A stretch of DNA of 64,000 nt, from assembly GCF_030317115.1 (NCBI RefSeq), contig NZ_JASZYF010000011.1, positions 1-64,000 of the forward strand, written 5' to 3'. Position 1 is the stretch's first letter. Each line of letters opens with the position of its first letter. The notes beneath the pieces are model-generated. The model saw only the letters and a program-made list of their open reading frames with translations. It was not told the DNA's origin and did not search any database. Of the stretch, positions 16,564-25,324 are shown in pieces. The DNA is from Variovorax gracilis. GTDB taxonomy: Bacteria; Pseudomonadota; Gammaproteobacteria; Burkholderiales; Burkholderiaceae_C. The position numbers and the translations under genes were made by a program.

Positions 16564-16565
16564 CC

Positions 16566-17603
16566 ATGAAATTCCCTTTCCCGCACGCCCTGCTGTCCGC
16601 CTGCGGCCTCGCGCTGGCGCTGACCGCTGTGCCCGCCGCCGCGCAGGTGCCGATCAAGGTGGTGCTCAACTGGAAATACGAAGGCCCGCAGTCGTGGTTC
16701 TTCCTGGCGCAGGACAAGGGCTACTTCAAGGAAGAAGGGCTCGACGTCACGATCGATCAGGGAGAAGGCTCGGCCGCGTCGATCCCGAAGGTGGCCGCCG
16801 GCGCCTACCAGGCCGGCTTCGGCGACATCAATGCGCTGGTCGACCTCGCGTCCCGGCGTCCGGCCGATGCGCCGGTCGGCGTCTACATGCTCTACAACAC
16901 GCCGCCGTTCACGCTCGTGGTGAAGAGCGACAGCCCGATCAGGACGCCGAAGGATCTCGAAGGCAAGACGGTCGGCGGCCCGGCCAACGACGGCGCGCTG
17001 AAGCTGTTCCCGGCCTTCGCCAAGATCGCCAGGATCGACGCCGCCAAGGTGAACATCACCAACATGGCGCCCAACCTGCGCGAGCAGATGCTCTCGCGCG
17101 GCCAGATCGACGCCGGCTTCGGCTACGTGACCACGGTCAGCTTCAGCGCCAAGGGCATGGGGCTCGACCCGGCGAAGGATCTGCGCTTCATCCGCTACGG
17201 CGACTACGGCATGGACCTCTATTCCAACACGGTGTTCTTCTCGAAGAGCTTCGTGAAGGAGAACCCGAAGGCCGTGGCCGGCTTCGTGAAGGCGCTCAAC
17301 CGCGCGGTGAAGGAAGTCATCGCGAACCCGGATGCCGGCGTCGACTACGCGATCAAGCGCGAGCCCCTGCTCAAGCGTGAGGTCGAGAAGGAAAAGCTGC
17401 TCGCCACGCTGAAGAACGACATGAGCCACCCCGAGATCGCGCGCATCGGCCTGGGCGACGTCGACGACGCGCGCCTGCGCAAGGACATCGCGATCGTCGT
17501 CGAAGCCAACGCGCTGCCGCGCACGCCCGAGCCGGGCGAGATCTTCGACCGCAGCTTCCTGCCGGCACGCGCCGATCGTCCTTCCAACACCACCACGAAC
17601 TGA
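16566..17603 (+). CDS. ABC transporter substrate-binding protein, NMT1/THI5-like (first copy)
   Basis: The 345-residue product has a signal peptide (MKFPFPHALLSACGLALALT, ending AAAQ) and an NMT1/THI5-like periplasmic binding fold: VVLNWKYEGPQSWFFLAQDKG, YFKEEGLDVTI, GDINAL and VVKSDSPIRTPKDLEGKTVG. This family binds pyrimidines, sulfonates, hydantoins and related compounds in the periplasm for ABC uptake. It shares clear sequence similarity with the second binding protein at 22747. It starts two bases after the cysteine hydrolase stop, with AAGGAG upstream. The ligand is probably the ring compound degraded by the cluster. Confidence 0.88.
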   Translation: MKFPFPHALLSACGLALALTAVPAAAQVPIKVVLNWKYEGPQSWFFLAQDKGYFKEEGLDVTIDQGEGSAASIPKVAAGAYQAGFGDINALVDLASRRPADAPVGVYMLYNTPPFTLVVKSDSPIRTPKDLEGKTVGGPANDGALKLFPAFAKIARIDAAKVNITNMAPNLREQMLSRGQIDAGFGYVTTVSFSAKGMGLDPAKDLRFIRYGDYGMDLYSNTVFFSKSFVKENPKAVAGFVKALNRAVKEVIANPDAGVDYAIKREPLLKREVEKEKLLATLKNDMSHPEIARIGLGDVDDARLRKDIAIVVEANALPRTPEPGEIFDRSFLPARADRPSNTTTN

Positions 17604-17624
17604 ACCCGCACAGGAGACCTGCAC

Positions 17625-18416
17625 ATGGACTTGCAACTGAAAGACAAGGTGACCCTCATCACCGGCCCCGCCAAGGGCATGGGCGCCGCCGTGACGCTGG
17701 CCTTCGCGCGCGAAGGCGCCAGGCTGGTGCTGGCCGGCCGCGACACCGCCGCCATCGAACCCGTGGCCGCCGAGGCGCGTGCGCTCGGCGTGCAGGCCAT
17801 CGTGGTGCCCTGCGACCTGACCGTGGCCGCGCAGACCGAGGCGCTGGCCGCGCATGCGCTCGAAGCCTTCGGCCATGTGGACGTGCTGGTCAACGTGGCC
17901 GGCGGCTCGGGCCCGATCGGCAAGACCGGCTGGGAAACCACCACCGAGGAATTCAACGAGATCGTGCAGCTCAATATGACCGGCTGCTTCAACACCATCC
18001 ACGCCATCCTGCCGTCGATGATCGCGCGCCGCAGCGGCAAGATCGTCAACGTCGGCGGCACCTTCGGCCTCCGCGGGCGCGCCGGCCGGCTCGCGTATTC
18101 GGCTTCCAAGTGGGGCCTGCGCGGCATCACCAAGAGCTTCGCGCTCGAAGCCGGCCCCTACAACATCAACGTCAACAACGTCGCGCCCGGCATGGTGGAC
18201 GGCCCTCGCTTTCGCGAGAAGGTGTGCGCGAACATGGCCGAGAAGATGGGCATCACGCTCGAAGAAGCCATGACGCGCCATGCCGCCGACTACGCACTCA
18301 AGCGCGTCTCCACCGATGCCGACATCGCCAACGCCTGCCTGTTCATGGCGAGCGAGGTGTCGCGCCAGATCACCGGCGTCGACCTGCCCGTCGACGGCGG
18401 CTGGGCCGCACTCTGA
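17625..18416 (+). CDS. Short-chain dehydrogenase/reductase lacking the usual catalytic Ser
   Basis: The 263-residue protein is a classical SDR: nucleotide-binding TGPAKGMG (residues 13-20), NVAG (90-93) and active-site YSASK (Tyr158, Lys162). The residue 13 before the Tyr, normally the catalytic Ser, is Gly145 here, in VNVGGTFG; Thr146 follows. This might be a real change of chemistry or a substituted Thr. It could oxidise or reduce a ring or side-chain group of the cluster's substrate. ATG 17625 has AGGAG eight bases upstream, and the gene lies 21 bp after the binding protein gene. Confidence 0.85.
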   Translation: MDLQLKDKVTLITGPAKGMGAAVTLAFAREGARLVLAGRDTAAIEPVAAEARALGVQAIVVPCDLTVAAQTEALAAHALEAFGHVDVLVNVAGGSGPIGKTGWETTTEEFNEIVQLNMTGCFNTIHAILPSMIARRSGKIVNVGGTFGLRGRAGRLAYSASKWGLRGITKSFALEAGPYNINVNNVAPGMVDGPRFREKVCANMAEKMGITLEEAMTRHAADYALKRVSTDADIANACLFMASEVSRQITGVDLPVDGGWAAL

Positions 18417-18433
18417 ACGCGCGAGGACATCCC

Positions 18434-19894
18434 ATGACCAGAGAAGTCGACCTCGTCATCCGTGGCGCCCGCGTGGTGTCGCCGGACCAGATCATCGAAG
18501 CCTCGGTGGCCATCGCCGGCGAGCACATCGTCGCCGTCGGCCACGACGACACCATGCCGCCCGCGCACGCCGAGATGCGCGCCGACGGCCTCTACCTGCT
18601 GCCCGGCGCCATCGACAGCCACGTCCACTTCCGCGACCCCGGCTATCCGAACAAGGAGACCTGGAAGACCGGGTCCGCCGCTGCCGCGATGGGCGGCGTG
18701 ACCACGGTCTTCGAGATGCCCAACACCAACCCGCCGACCGGCACGGTGGAGGCCCTCCGGATCAAGCTGAAGGCGGCCGAATCGTCGTACTGCGACTTCG
18801 GCATCCACGGCCTGCTGGGCGACGAGAGCATCGACCAGCTCGAAGCGCTGCTCGATGCCGGCGTGACGAGCTTCAAGGCGTTCGTCGGCAACACCTTCGG
18901 CAACCTGCCGGCGCCGACCGACGGCGCGCTGCTCGAAGGCTTCGAGATCCTCGCGCCGCTGGGCATCCGCACGGTGGTGCATGCGGAAAACTCGTCGATC
19001 CTCTTCCGCCGCCAGAAGCACCTGCAGAACGCCGGGCGCATCGACTCGATGGCGCACCTGGCGGCGCGGCCGGCGGTGGCCGAGATCGAGGCGATCAACC
19101 GTGTGCTGACGCTCGCCGAGTGGACCGGCGCGCGCGTGCACATCGCGCACCACAGCGCAGCGGATTCGCTCTACCTGCTGCGCGAGTTCAAGCGGCGCGG
19201 CGTCGACGTGACTGCAGAGACCTGCCCGCAATACCTGCTGCTCAACACCGACCACATGCTGAAGCTCGGCGGCGTGATGCGCGTGAACCCGCCGATCCGC
19301 GAAGCCCGTCACAACCAGCCGCTGTGGGATGCGCTGATGGACGGCACGCTGGACATGATCGCAACCGATCACGCGCCGCACACGCCCGAGGAGAAGACGC
19401 GCGAGAGCATCTGGGAATGCGACTGCGGCTTTCCGGGCGTGGAAACGCAGATGCCGCTGATGCTGACCGAGGTGAATCGCGGCCGGGCTTCGTTGATGGA
19501 CTACGTGCGGTGGAGTTCGGTGGCGCCGGCCCGGGCCTGGGGGCTGTATGGCACCAAGGGCGTGATCGCACCCGGTGCGCATGCCGACATCGCCTTCGTC
19601 GACATGGCGCGCGCCGGCACGCTGTCGCAGAACAAGCTGCAGAGCATCAGCAAGATCTCGCCGTGGAACGGGCGGGCCGTGCAAGGCTATCCGCTGCACA
19701 CGCTGCTGCGCGGGCGCTTCGTGATGCGCGACGGCAAGCTCGTCGCCAATGCGGCGGGCTGGGGCCGTTCCGTCAAGGGCATCCAGAAGATGCCGACCCC
19801 GAAGCCGCGCAACATGGAGCACTACAGCAGCGCCATCGTCGACGCGCCCGCGGGCATCCCGGCGAACGCCGTGCCGCTGGTGGACGCCCTGTGA
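18434..19894 (+). CDS. Dihydroorotase/hydantoinase-type cyclic amidohydrolase
   Basis: The 486-residue protein is a binuclear-metal amidohydrolase. I see SHVHFRDPGY with His63 and His65, Lys148 in SFKAFVG as the likely carboxylated Lys, His183 in VVHAEN, His239 in HIAHHS and Asp312 in TDHAPH. This full set indicates an active enzyme that opens a cyclic amide, as in dihydroorotase, allantoinase, hydantoinase and dihydropyrimidinase. It is longer than dihydroorotase of the pyr pathway because of a C-terminal extension. The start ATG 18434 has GAGGA upstream. Its stop overlaps the GTG start of the next gene. The substrate cannot be read from the sequence. Confidence 0.85.
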   Translation: MTREVDLVIRGARVVSPDQIIEASVAIAGEHIVAVGHDDTMPPAHAEMRADGLYLLPGAIDSHVHFRDPGYPNKETWKTGSAAAAMGGVTTVFEMPNTNPPTGTVEALRIKLKAAESSYCDFGIHGLLGDESIDQLEALLDAGVTSFKAFVGNTFGNLPAPTDGALLEGFEILAPLGIRTVVHAENSSILFRRQKHLQNAGRIDSMAHLAARPAVAEIEAINRVLTLAEWTGARVHIAHHSAADSLYLLREFKRRGVDVTAETCPQYLLLNTDHMLKLGGVMRVNPPIREARHNQPLWDALMDGTLDMIATDHAPHTPEEKTRESIWECDCGFPGVETQMPLMLTEVNRGRASLMDYVRWSSVAPARAWGLYGTKGVIAPGAHADIAFVDMARAGTLSQNKLQSISKISPWNGRAVQGYPLHTLLRGRFVMRDGKLVANAAGWGRSVKGIQKMPTPKPRNMEHYSSAIVDAPAGIPANAVPLVDAL

Positions 19895-21009
19895 GCGCCC
19901 CACAGAAAGTCGACGTGTTCCGCGTGCCCTGTGAAGGGCCGGCCGACCTGTCGGGCGTGCAGGCGCTGGTCGATGCGAAGCACCTCGACCCCCGGCAGAT
20001 CGTCGCCGTGATGGGAAAGACTGAAGGCAACGGCTGCGTCAACGACCACACGCGCGATTTCGCGGCCACGGCCTGGTGCCACTTCCTGGCGCCTCACCTC
20101 GACTGCACGGCCGCGCAGGTGCATGAGCGCGTGGCGCTCGTGATGTCCGGCGGCACCGAAGGCGTGTTGTCGCCGCACTTCACGGTGTTCGCGCGCGGCC
20201 CCGCCCATGCGGCGGAAGTGACGGACGAGAAGCGCCTCGTGGTCGGCATCGCGCACACGCGCGACTTCGCCGCGGAGGAACTCGGGCGCATGGCGCAGGT
20301 CGAGGCCACTGCGGAGGCAGTGAAAGCCGCGATGCGCGACGCCGGCATCGACGACGCGGCGGACGTGCACTTCGTGCAGGTCAAGTGCCCGTTGCTCACG
20401 TCGGCCAAGATCCGCGCGGCGCAGGAGCGCGGCGCGGCCACCGTCACGCGCGACACCTACGAGTCGATGGGCTGGTCGCGCGGGGCCTCGGCGCTCGGCG
20501 TCGGCCTCGCACTGGGCGAGTTCGAGGCCGTCGACGACGCCGCGATCCTGCATGACGGCGCACGGTTCTCGGCACGGGCCTCGGCCTCGGCCGGCATCGA
20601 GCTGGACGGCAACGTGGTCATCGTGCTCGGCGAGGCGGCCGGGAGTGCCTCCCGCTTCCGCATCGCGCACACGGTGATGCAGGACGCGATCGACGGCAAC
20701 AGCGTGCGCCGCATGCTGCGCGAGCGCTTCGGGCTCGACCCGGAGGACGATGCGGACGTCATCGCGTCGCGGCTGGTCAACCTGCTGGCCAAGGCCGAGG
20801 CGAGCCCCGGCGGACTCGTGCGCGAGGCACGCCACACCATGCTCAACGACTCCGACATCAACTCCACGCGCCACGCGCGTGCGGCGGTCGGCGGCGTGCT
20901 GGCTTCGGTGGTCGGGTCCACGGCGCTCTACGTGTCGGGCGGTGCCGAGCACCAGGGGCCGCCCGGCGGCGGGCCGGTCGCCGCCATCTTCGCCATTCCA
21001 TCCCTCTGA
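19891..21009 (+). CDS. Ring-opening amidohydrolase, barbiturase/cyanuric acid hydrolase family
   Basis: The 372-residue product has the three-repeat architecture of the AtzD/TrzD/barbiturase family. Signature features are VDVFRVPC, VAVMGKTEGNGCVND and LVMSGGTEGVLSPH. Three Lys-Ser pairs fit the known dyads: Lys43 with Ser87, Lys165 with Ser231, Lys301 with Ser349 in VSGGAEHQGPPGGGPVA. These enzymes hydrolyse cyanurate to carboxybiuret or barbiturate to ureidomalonate. The start is GTG at 19891, overlapping the preceding stop in GTGA, so the two hydrolases are translationally coupled. The family is small and found in few genera. Which ring this enzyme opens is not determined. Confidence 0.9.
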   Translation: MSAPQKVDVFRVPCEGPADLSGVQALVDAKHLDPRQIVAVMGKTEGNGCVNDHTRDFAATAWCHFLAPHLDCTAAQVHERVALVMSGGTEGVLSPHFTVFARGPAHAAEVTDEKRLVVGIAHTRDFAAEELGRMAQVEATAEAVKAAMRDAGIDDAADVHFVQVKCPLLTSAKIRAAQERGAATVTRDTYESMGWSRGASALGVGLALGEFEAVDDAAILHDGARFSARASASAGIELDGNVVIVLGEAAGSASRFRIAHTVMQDAIDGNSVRRMLRERFGLDPEDDADVIASRLVNLLAKAEASPGGLVREARHTMLNDSDINSTRHARAAVGGVLASVVGSTALYVSGGAEHQGPPGGGPVAAIFAIPSL

Positions 21010-21017
21010 AAGCTGCC

Positions 21018-21914
21018 ATGAGCAATGCCTACATCCAACTCTCCGACGTGATGCTGCGCTACGGCGGCGGCACCATCGCACTGGACCACACGACGCTCGG
21101 CATCGACGAGGGCGACTTCGTGGCGCTCGTCGGCCCGAGCGGCTGCGGCAAGTCGACCATCCTGAAACTCGTGGCCGGCCTCCTGCGGCCCAGCGCGGGC
21201 GCCGTGATCGCGGGCGGCCGCGAGGTCGGCGCGGCCGGCACGCAGCCCGGTGGCGGCACGCATGCGTCGCAGGCGCCGCGGCTGCGCATCGGCCTCGCGT
21301 TCCAGAACCCGACCATGCTGCCGTGGCTCACGATCCGCGACAACGTGATGATTCCGCTCAAGATCGTCGAGCCCTTCCGCCAGCACTTCGGCAAGAAGAA
21401 GCATGGCGAGTACAAGGACCGCGTCGAGGCATTGCTCGCGCAGGTCGGCCTCAAGGGCTTCGGCGACAAGCGGCCCTGGCAACTGTCGGGCGGCATGCTG
21501 CAGCGCGCGTCGCTGTGCCGCGCGCTGGTGCACGACCCCGAACTCCTGCTGCTCGACGAGCCCTTTGGCGCGCTCGACCAGTTCACGCGCGAGGAGCTGT
21601 GGGACATCATGCAGAAGCTGTGGATGGACCGGCGCCCCACGGTGCTGCTGGTGACGCACGACCTGCGCGAGTCCGCCTATCTCGCCAACCGCATCTGCGT
21701 GATGAGCTCGCGGCCCGGCCGCATCCTGGAGACGCGCGAGGTCGGCTTCGCCCGGCCGCGCACGCTGGAGAGCAGCTACGCGCCCGAGTTCGCCACGCTG
21801 GTGCAGCAACTGCGCATGCGCATCGCCGACGCACGGCGCGATGGCGATGCGACGCCACCCGCTGCGGCCGCGACCACGACGGCGACCGCCACGCTGGAAG
21901 AGGTGACGGCATGA
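21018..21914 (+). CDS. ABC transporter ATP-binding protein
   Basis: The 298-residue ATPase shows Walker A GPSGCGKST (residues 39-47), the signature LSGGM and Walker B LLLLDEPFGALD, followed by a VTHDL switch His. It belongs to the nitrate/sulfonate/taurine/hydantoin type (SsuB, TauB-like). An insert rich in Gly and Pro (AAGTQPGGGTHAS) precedes the Q-loop. The C-terminus has a repetitive Ala/Thr tail. It follows the ring-opening hydrolase by 8 bp and overlaps the permease by ATGA. It should power uptake of the ligand held by the two binding proteins. Confidence 0.93.
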   Translation: MSNAYIQLSDVMLRYGGGTIALDHTTLGIDEGDFVALVGPSGCGKSTILKLVAGLLRPSAGAVIAGGREVGAAGTQPGGGTHASQAPRLRIGLAFQNPTMLPWLTIRDNVMIPLKIVEPFRQHFGKKKHGEYKDRVEALLAQVGLKGFGDKRPWQLSGGMLQRASLCRALVHDPELLLLDEPFGALDQFTREELWDIMQKLWMDRRPTVLLVTHDLRESAYLANRICVMSSRPGRILETREVGFARPRTLESSYAPEFATLVQQLRMRIADARRDGDATPPAAAATTTATATLEEVTA

Positions 21915-22690
21915 ACCTCTCCCCTCGAACCCGCCGGCGCCTGCTGTCCGCCGGCGCGCTCATCGGCTTCTTCGTGCTGTGGGAGCTGGTCTGCCTGGCC
22001 TTCGGCGTGTCCGACCTGATCCTGCCGCGGCCGAGCCAGATCGCGAGCGTGCTCATCGAGAAGATGTCGCTGCTGTGGCCGCACGCGGTGCAGACGCTCT
22101 ACACCACCTTCGCCGGCTTCGTGCTCGGCGTGCTGGCGGGCATCGTCATCGGCGTCGTCATCGGCTCGTCCCGGCTTGCCTACGACGTGACCTATCCGCT
22201 GCTGGTCGGCTTCTCCAGCATCCCCAAGGTGGCGGTGGTGCCGCTCTTCGTGGTGTGGTTCGGCGCCGGCACGGTTCCGGCGATCCTGACCTCGATGGTG
22301 ATCAGCATCTTCCCGGTGGTGGTCAACGTCGCGACCGGGCTCGCCAGCACCGAACCCGAGCTGGAGGACGTGCTGCGCGTGCTCGGCGCGCGCAAGCGCG
22401 ACATCCTCTGGAACGTCGGCCTGCCGCGCACGCTGCCCTACCTGTTCGCGTCGCTCAAGATCGCGATCACGCTGTCCTTCGTCGGCACCGTGCTGGCCGA
22501 GACCGTGGCGTCGAACAAGGGCATCGGCACCGTGATGATGATCGCCAGCGGCAACTTCGACGTGCCGATGGTGTTCGCGGGACTCTTCCTGCTGGCCGCA
22601 ATGGGCGTGGCGCTCTATGCCGTGTCCTCGCTGGTCGAACAGCGCATGACCGGCTGGGCGCAGCGCAAGACCGACATGGCGATGGCATGA
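21911..22690 (+). CDS. ABC transporter permease
   Basis: The 259-residue inner-membrane protein begins MNLSPRTRRRLLSAGALI and has six hydrophobic segments. The BPD_transp_1 coupling loop is visible as EPELEDVLRVLGARKRDIL. It is the only permease in the cluster, so it must act as a homodimer and be shared by both binding proteins. The start overlaps the ATPase stop in ATGA. The relatives are SsuC, TauC and hydantoin or pyrimidine permeases. Confidence 0.93.
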   Translation: MNLSPRTRRRLLSAGALIGFFVLWELVCLAFGVSDLILPRPSQIASVLIEKMSLLWPHAVQTLYTTFAGFVLGVLAGIVIGVVIGSSRLAYDVTYPLLVGFSSIPKVAVVPLFVVWFGAGTVPAILTSMVISIFPVVVNVATGLASTEPELEDVLRVLGARKRDILWNVGLPRTLPYLFASLKIAITLSFVGTVLAETVASNKGIGTVMMIASGNFDVPMVFAGLFLLAAMGVALYAVSSLVEQRMTGWAQRKTDMAMA

Positions 22691-22746
22691 GCACGCCGCG
22701 GCCTCTTCTCTCTTCATTTCCCTCTTCATCCCACCCTGGAGCCTCC

Positions 22747-23799
22747 ATGCACCATCGACTCTCGCGCCGGTCCGCGGCCATCGCCTTCGCCGCACTGGCT
22801 TCGCTCGCCGCATGGCTGCCGGCAGGCCCGGCCGTTGCGCAGCCCGTCACGCCCATCAAGTTCGTGCTCGACTGGAAGCTGCAGGGCATCCACGCCTGGT
22901 ACTACCTGGCCGAGGACAAGGGCTACTTCGCGCAGGAGAAGCTGGCCGTCACCATCGACCAGGGCGACGGCTCGGCCGCTGCCGTGACCAAGGTGATGGC
23001 CGGTGCCTACCAGGCCGGTTTCGGCGACGTCAACGCGATCATCCAGAACGCCGTCGCCAAGCCGGGCACGGCGCCGGTGATGGTCTACATGATCTACAAC
23101 CGCGCGCCCTTCGCGCTCATCGTGAAGTCGACCAGCCCGATCAGGACGCTGAAGGACCTCGAAGGCAAGACGCTCGGCACCGTGGCCGGCGGCGCGGCCT
23201 CGCGGATGTTCCCGGTGATCGCGGGCAAGGGCGGCGTCGATGCGGGCAAGGTCAAGTGGACCAACGTGGCGCCGAACCTGCAGGAGCAGATGATGCTGAA
23301 GGACCACGTCGACGGCTCCGCGGTGTTCTCGGTCACCAGCTACATGAACCTGGTGGCGCAGGGCATCGACCCCGACAAGGACATCCGCTGGTTCCACTAC
23401 GGCGACCTCGGCGTCGAGCTGTACGGCAATGGCGTGCTGGTGTCGCAGAAGCTCATCAAGGACAACCCGCAGGCCGTCGCGGGGCTGGTGCGTGCCATCC
23501 ACAAGGGCCTGCGCGATACCATCGCCAACCCCGACGCCGCCATCGCCGCCCTCATGAAGCGCGAGCCGCTGCTGAACAAGGACCTGGAGAAGCGCCGACT
23601 CATGTATACGCTGAAGACCGTGATGCTCACACCCGAAGCCGCCGCCATCGGCCTGGGCGACGTGAGCGATGCGCGCTTCGCGCGCTCACTCATCCAGGTG
23701 CAGGAGGCATTCGAGCTGCCCCGCGTGCCGACCGCAGCCGAGGTCTTCGACCGCCGCTTCCTGCCGCCGCTGGCCGAACGCAAGGTGACGGCTCCATGA
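22747..23799 (+). CDS. ABC transporter substrate-binding protein, NMT1/THI5-like (second copy)
   Basis: The 350-residue product has a signal peptide (MHHRLSRRSAAIAFAALASL, ending AVAQ) and the same fold as the protein at 16566: FVLDWKLQGIHAWYYLAEDKG, YFAQEKLAVTIDQGDGS, AYQAGFGDVNAI and SPIRTLKDLEGKTLG. The two are clear paralogs. The start ATG 22747 has GGAG five bases upstream; an ATG at 22687 overlapping the permease stop gives a longer leader but lacks a good signal. Its stop overlaps the next amidohydrolase. The two copies may bind related ligands through one permease. Confidence 0.88.
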   Translation: MHHRLSRRSAAIAFAALASLAAWLPAGPAVAQPVTPIKFVLDWKLQGIHAWYYLAEDKGYFAQEKLAVTIDQGDGSAAAVTKVMAGAYQAGFGDVNAIIQNAVAKPGTAPVMVYMIYNRAPFALIVKSTSPIRTLKDLEGKTLGTVAGGAASRMFPVIAGKGGVDAGKVKWTNVAPNLQEQMMLKDHVDGSAVFSVTSYMNLVAQGIDPDKDIRWFHYGDLGVELYGNGVLVSQKLIKDNPQAVAGLVRAIHKGLRDTIANPDAAIAALMKREPLLNKDLEKRRLMYTLKTVMLTPEAAAIGLGDVSDARFARSLIQVQEAFELPRVPTAAEVFDRRFLPPLAERKVTAP

Positions 23800-25304
23800 C
23801 GACGCCCGCGGCGGACGCCACCTTTCTCGACTGCGCCTGGCTGCTGGCCGACCCGGGCGAGGAGGCTGCGCGCCGCGATGTGCGTATCGGCCTGTCGGAG
23901 GGGCGCGTGGCTTCCATCGAGGCACAGCCGGGCGCGGGCAGTGGCCGTCGCAGGCTGGCGCTGCCGGCGCTCGCCAACGCGCACGACCATGCGCGCACTT
24001 TTCGCAGCGCCACGCTGGGTGCATTCAACCAGCCGCTGGAAAGCTGGCTGCCCTTTCTCGGCGTGGTGCCGGGCATGGACCCCTACCTCTGCGCCGCGAC
24101 ATCCTTCGCGCGCTCGGTGCGCAACGGCGTCGCGCACCTGATGGTTCACTACACCCGCGTGCAGGGCGGCATGCCCTACTTGGACGAGGCGCGCGCCGTG
24201 GCACGTGCCGCGCGAGATGTCGGCGTGCGCATCGGCTTCGCCGTGGCGATGCGCGACCGCAACGGCATCGCCTACTGCGACGACGCCGCGGTGCTGACCG
24301 CGTTGCGCCCCGGCATCCGGGACGCTGTCGCGAAGCGGCTCGCCGTGCAGCCGGTCGCGCCCGCGCAGCAGCTCGCGCTGGTCGACGAGGTCGCCGCGAT
24401 GGTGCAGGAAGACGGCTGCAGCGACCACGTCACCGTGCAGTACGGCCCCACGGCCGTGCAGTGGTGCAGCACGCCGCTGCTCGAAGCCATCGCGCGGGCT
24501 TCGGCCGACACCGGCCGGCCGGTGCACATGCACTTGCTGGAGACCCAGTACCAGCGCCAATGGGCCGACCGGGTGCATCCGGACGGCATCGTGAAATTCC
24601 TCGACAGCATCGGACTGCTCAGCCGGCGGCTCACGCTCGCGCATTGCGCCTGGGCGCGGCCGGATGAGCTGGCGCTGATTGCCGAACGCGGCGCGACCAT
24701 CGCAGTCAACACGAGTTCGAACCTGGGCCTGAAGTCCGGCATCGCTCCCCTGCCCGAGATGCTCCGGCAAGGCTGCCGCGTAGCCATGGGACTTGACGGC
24801 ATGGCCTTCGACGAGGACGACGACGCGCTGCGCGAGGCGCGCCTGGCCTACGCGCTGCACCGTGGATGGGGCTTCGACACCACGATGACACCCGGGCAGC
24901 TCTGGGGCTTCGCGTCGCGACACGGCCCACGCAGCGTGTCGGGCTCCGCCGCGGCGTCGAGCGGCCGCATCGCGCCCGGCGCACCGGCCGACATGGTGCT
25001 GCTGGACTGGGACGCGCTCGATGACGACGCCCTCTTCGCCGACACGGACCCGCTCGACCTGCTGCTGGCGCGCGGCAACGGCACGCACATCGCGGACGTG
25101 ATCGTCGGCGGCCGCACCGTGGTCGAGGCGGGCCGCGTGACCGGCATCGACGAGGCCGCGCTGCGCACCGAGTTGCTCGCACGCATGCGCGCCGCCCTGG
25201 CCGCCGACGCTGCGCACGGCGGCTGGCGCACCACCGTGAACGCGCTCGCGCAGGACCTTGCCCCCTTTTATCGCGACGGCCGCATGGGCGGCTGTTGCGG
25301 CTGA
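23796..25304 (+). CDS. Amidohydrolase-superfamily deaminase/chlorohydrolase-like enzyme
   Basis: The 502-residue protein has an N-terminal HxH metal motif NAHDHAR (His63, His65), then VHMHLLET, LAHCAWARPDEL and GLDGMAFDED, the pattern of mononuclear-metal aminohydrolases such as AtzB, TrzN, guanine and cytosine deaminases. These enzymes remove an amino, chloro or alkylthio group from a ring. It could act at the start of the pathway, converting an amino-substituted ring into the hydroxy form that the ring-opening enzyme accepts. That is inference. The ATG at 23796 overlaps the previous stop. No truncation is seen; the C-terminus ends in MGGCCG. Confidence 0.83.
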   Translation: MTTPAADATFLDCAWLLADPGEEAARRDVRIGLSEGRVASIEAQPGAGSGRRRLALPALANAHDHARTFRSATLGAFNQPLESWLPFLGVVPGMDPYLCAATSFARSVRNGVAHLMVHYTRVQGGMPYLDEARAVARAARDVGVRIGFAVAMRDRNGIAYCDDAAVLTALRPGIRDAVAKRLAVQPVAPAQQLALVDEVAAMVQEDGCSDHVTVQYGPTAVQWCSTPLLEAIARASADTGRPVHMHLLETQYQRQWADRVHPDGIVKFLDSIGLLSRRLTLAHCAWARPDELALIAERGATIAVNTSSNLGLKSGIAPLPEMLRQGCRVAMGLDGMAFDEDDDALREARLAYALHRGWGFDTTMTPGQLWGFASRHGPRSVSGSAAASSGRIAPGAPADMVLLDWDALDDDALFADTDPLDLLLARGNGTHIADVIVGGRTVVEAGRVTGIDEAALRTELLARMRAALAADAAHGGWRTTVNALAQDLAPFYRDGRMGGCCG

Positions 25305-25324
25305 CCCCCAGGAAACACCGAGAC

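Noticed and set aside
18280-19890. An upstream extension of the ring-opening amidohydrolase frame
   Set aside because: The extension is Arg-rich and lies in another frame of the SDR and dihydroorotase-type genes; the real protein starts at GTG 19891.
19891-21009. Assignment as cyanuric acid hydrolase of an atrazine pathway
   Set aside because: The genes expected next (biuret hydrolase with allophanate hydrolase) are not seen together here; the family name alone does not decide between cyanurate and barbiturate.
16566-23799. Thiamine-precursor uptake (ThiXYZ) as the job of the ABC system
   Set aside because: The binding proteins share the NMT1/THI5-like fold, but all adjacent genes are ring or ureide hydrolases and no thiamine genes or TPP riboswitch are nearby.
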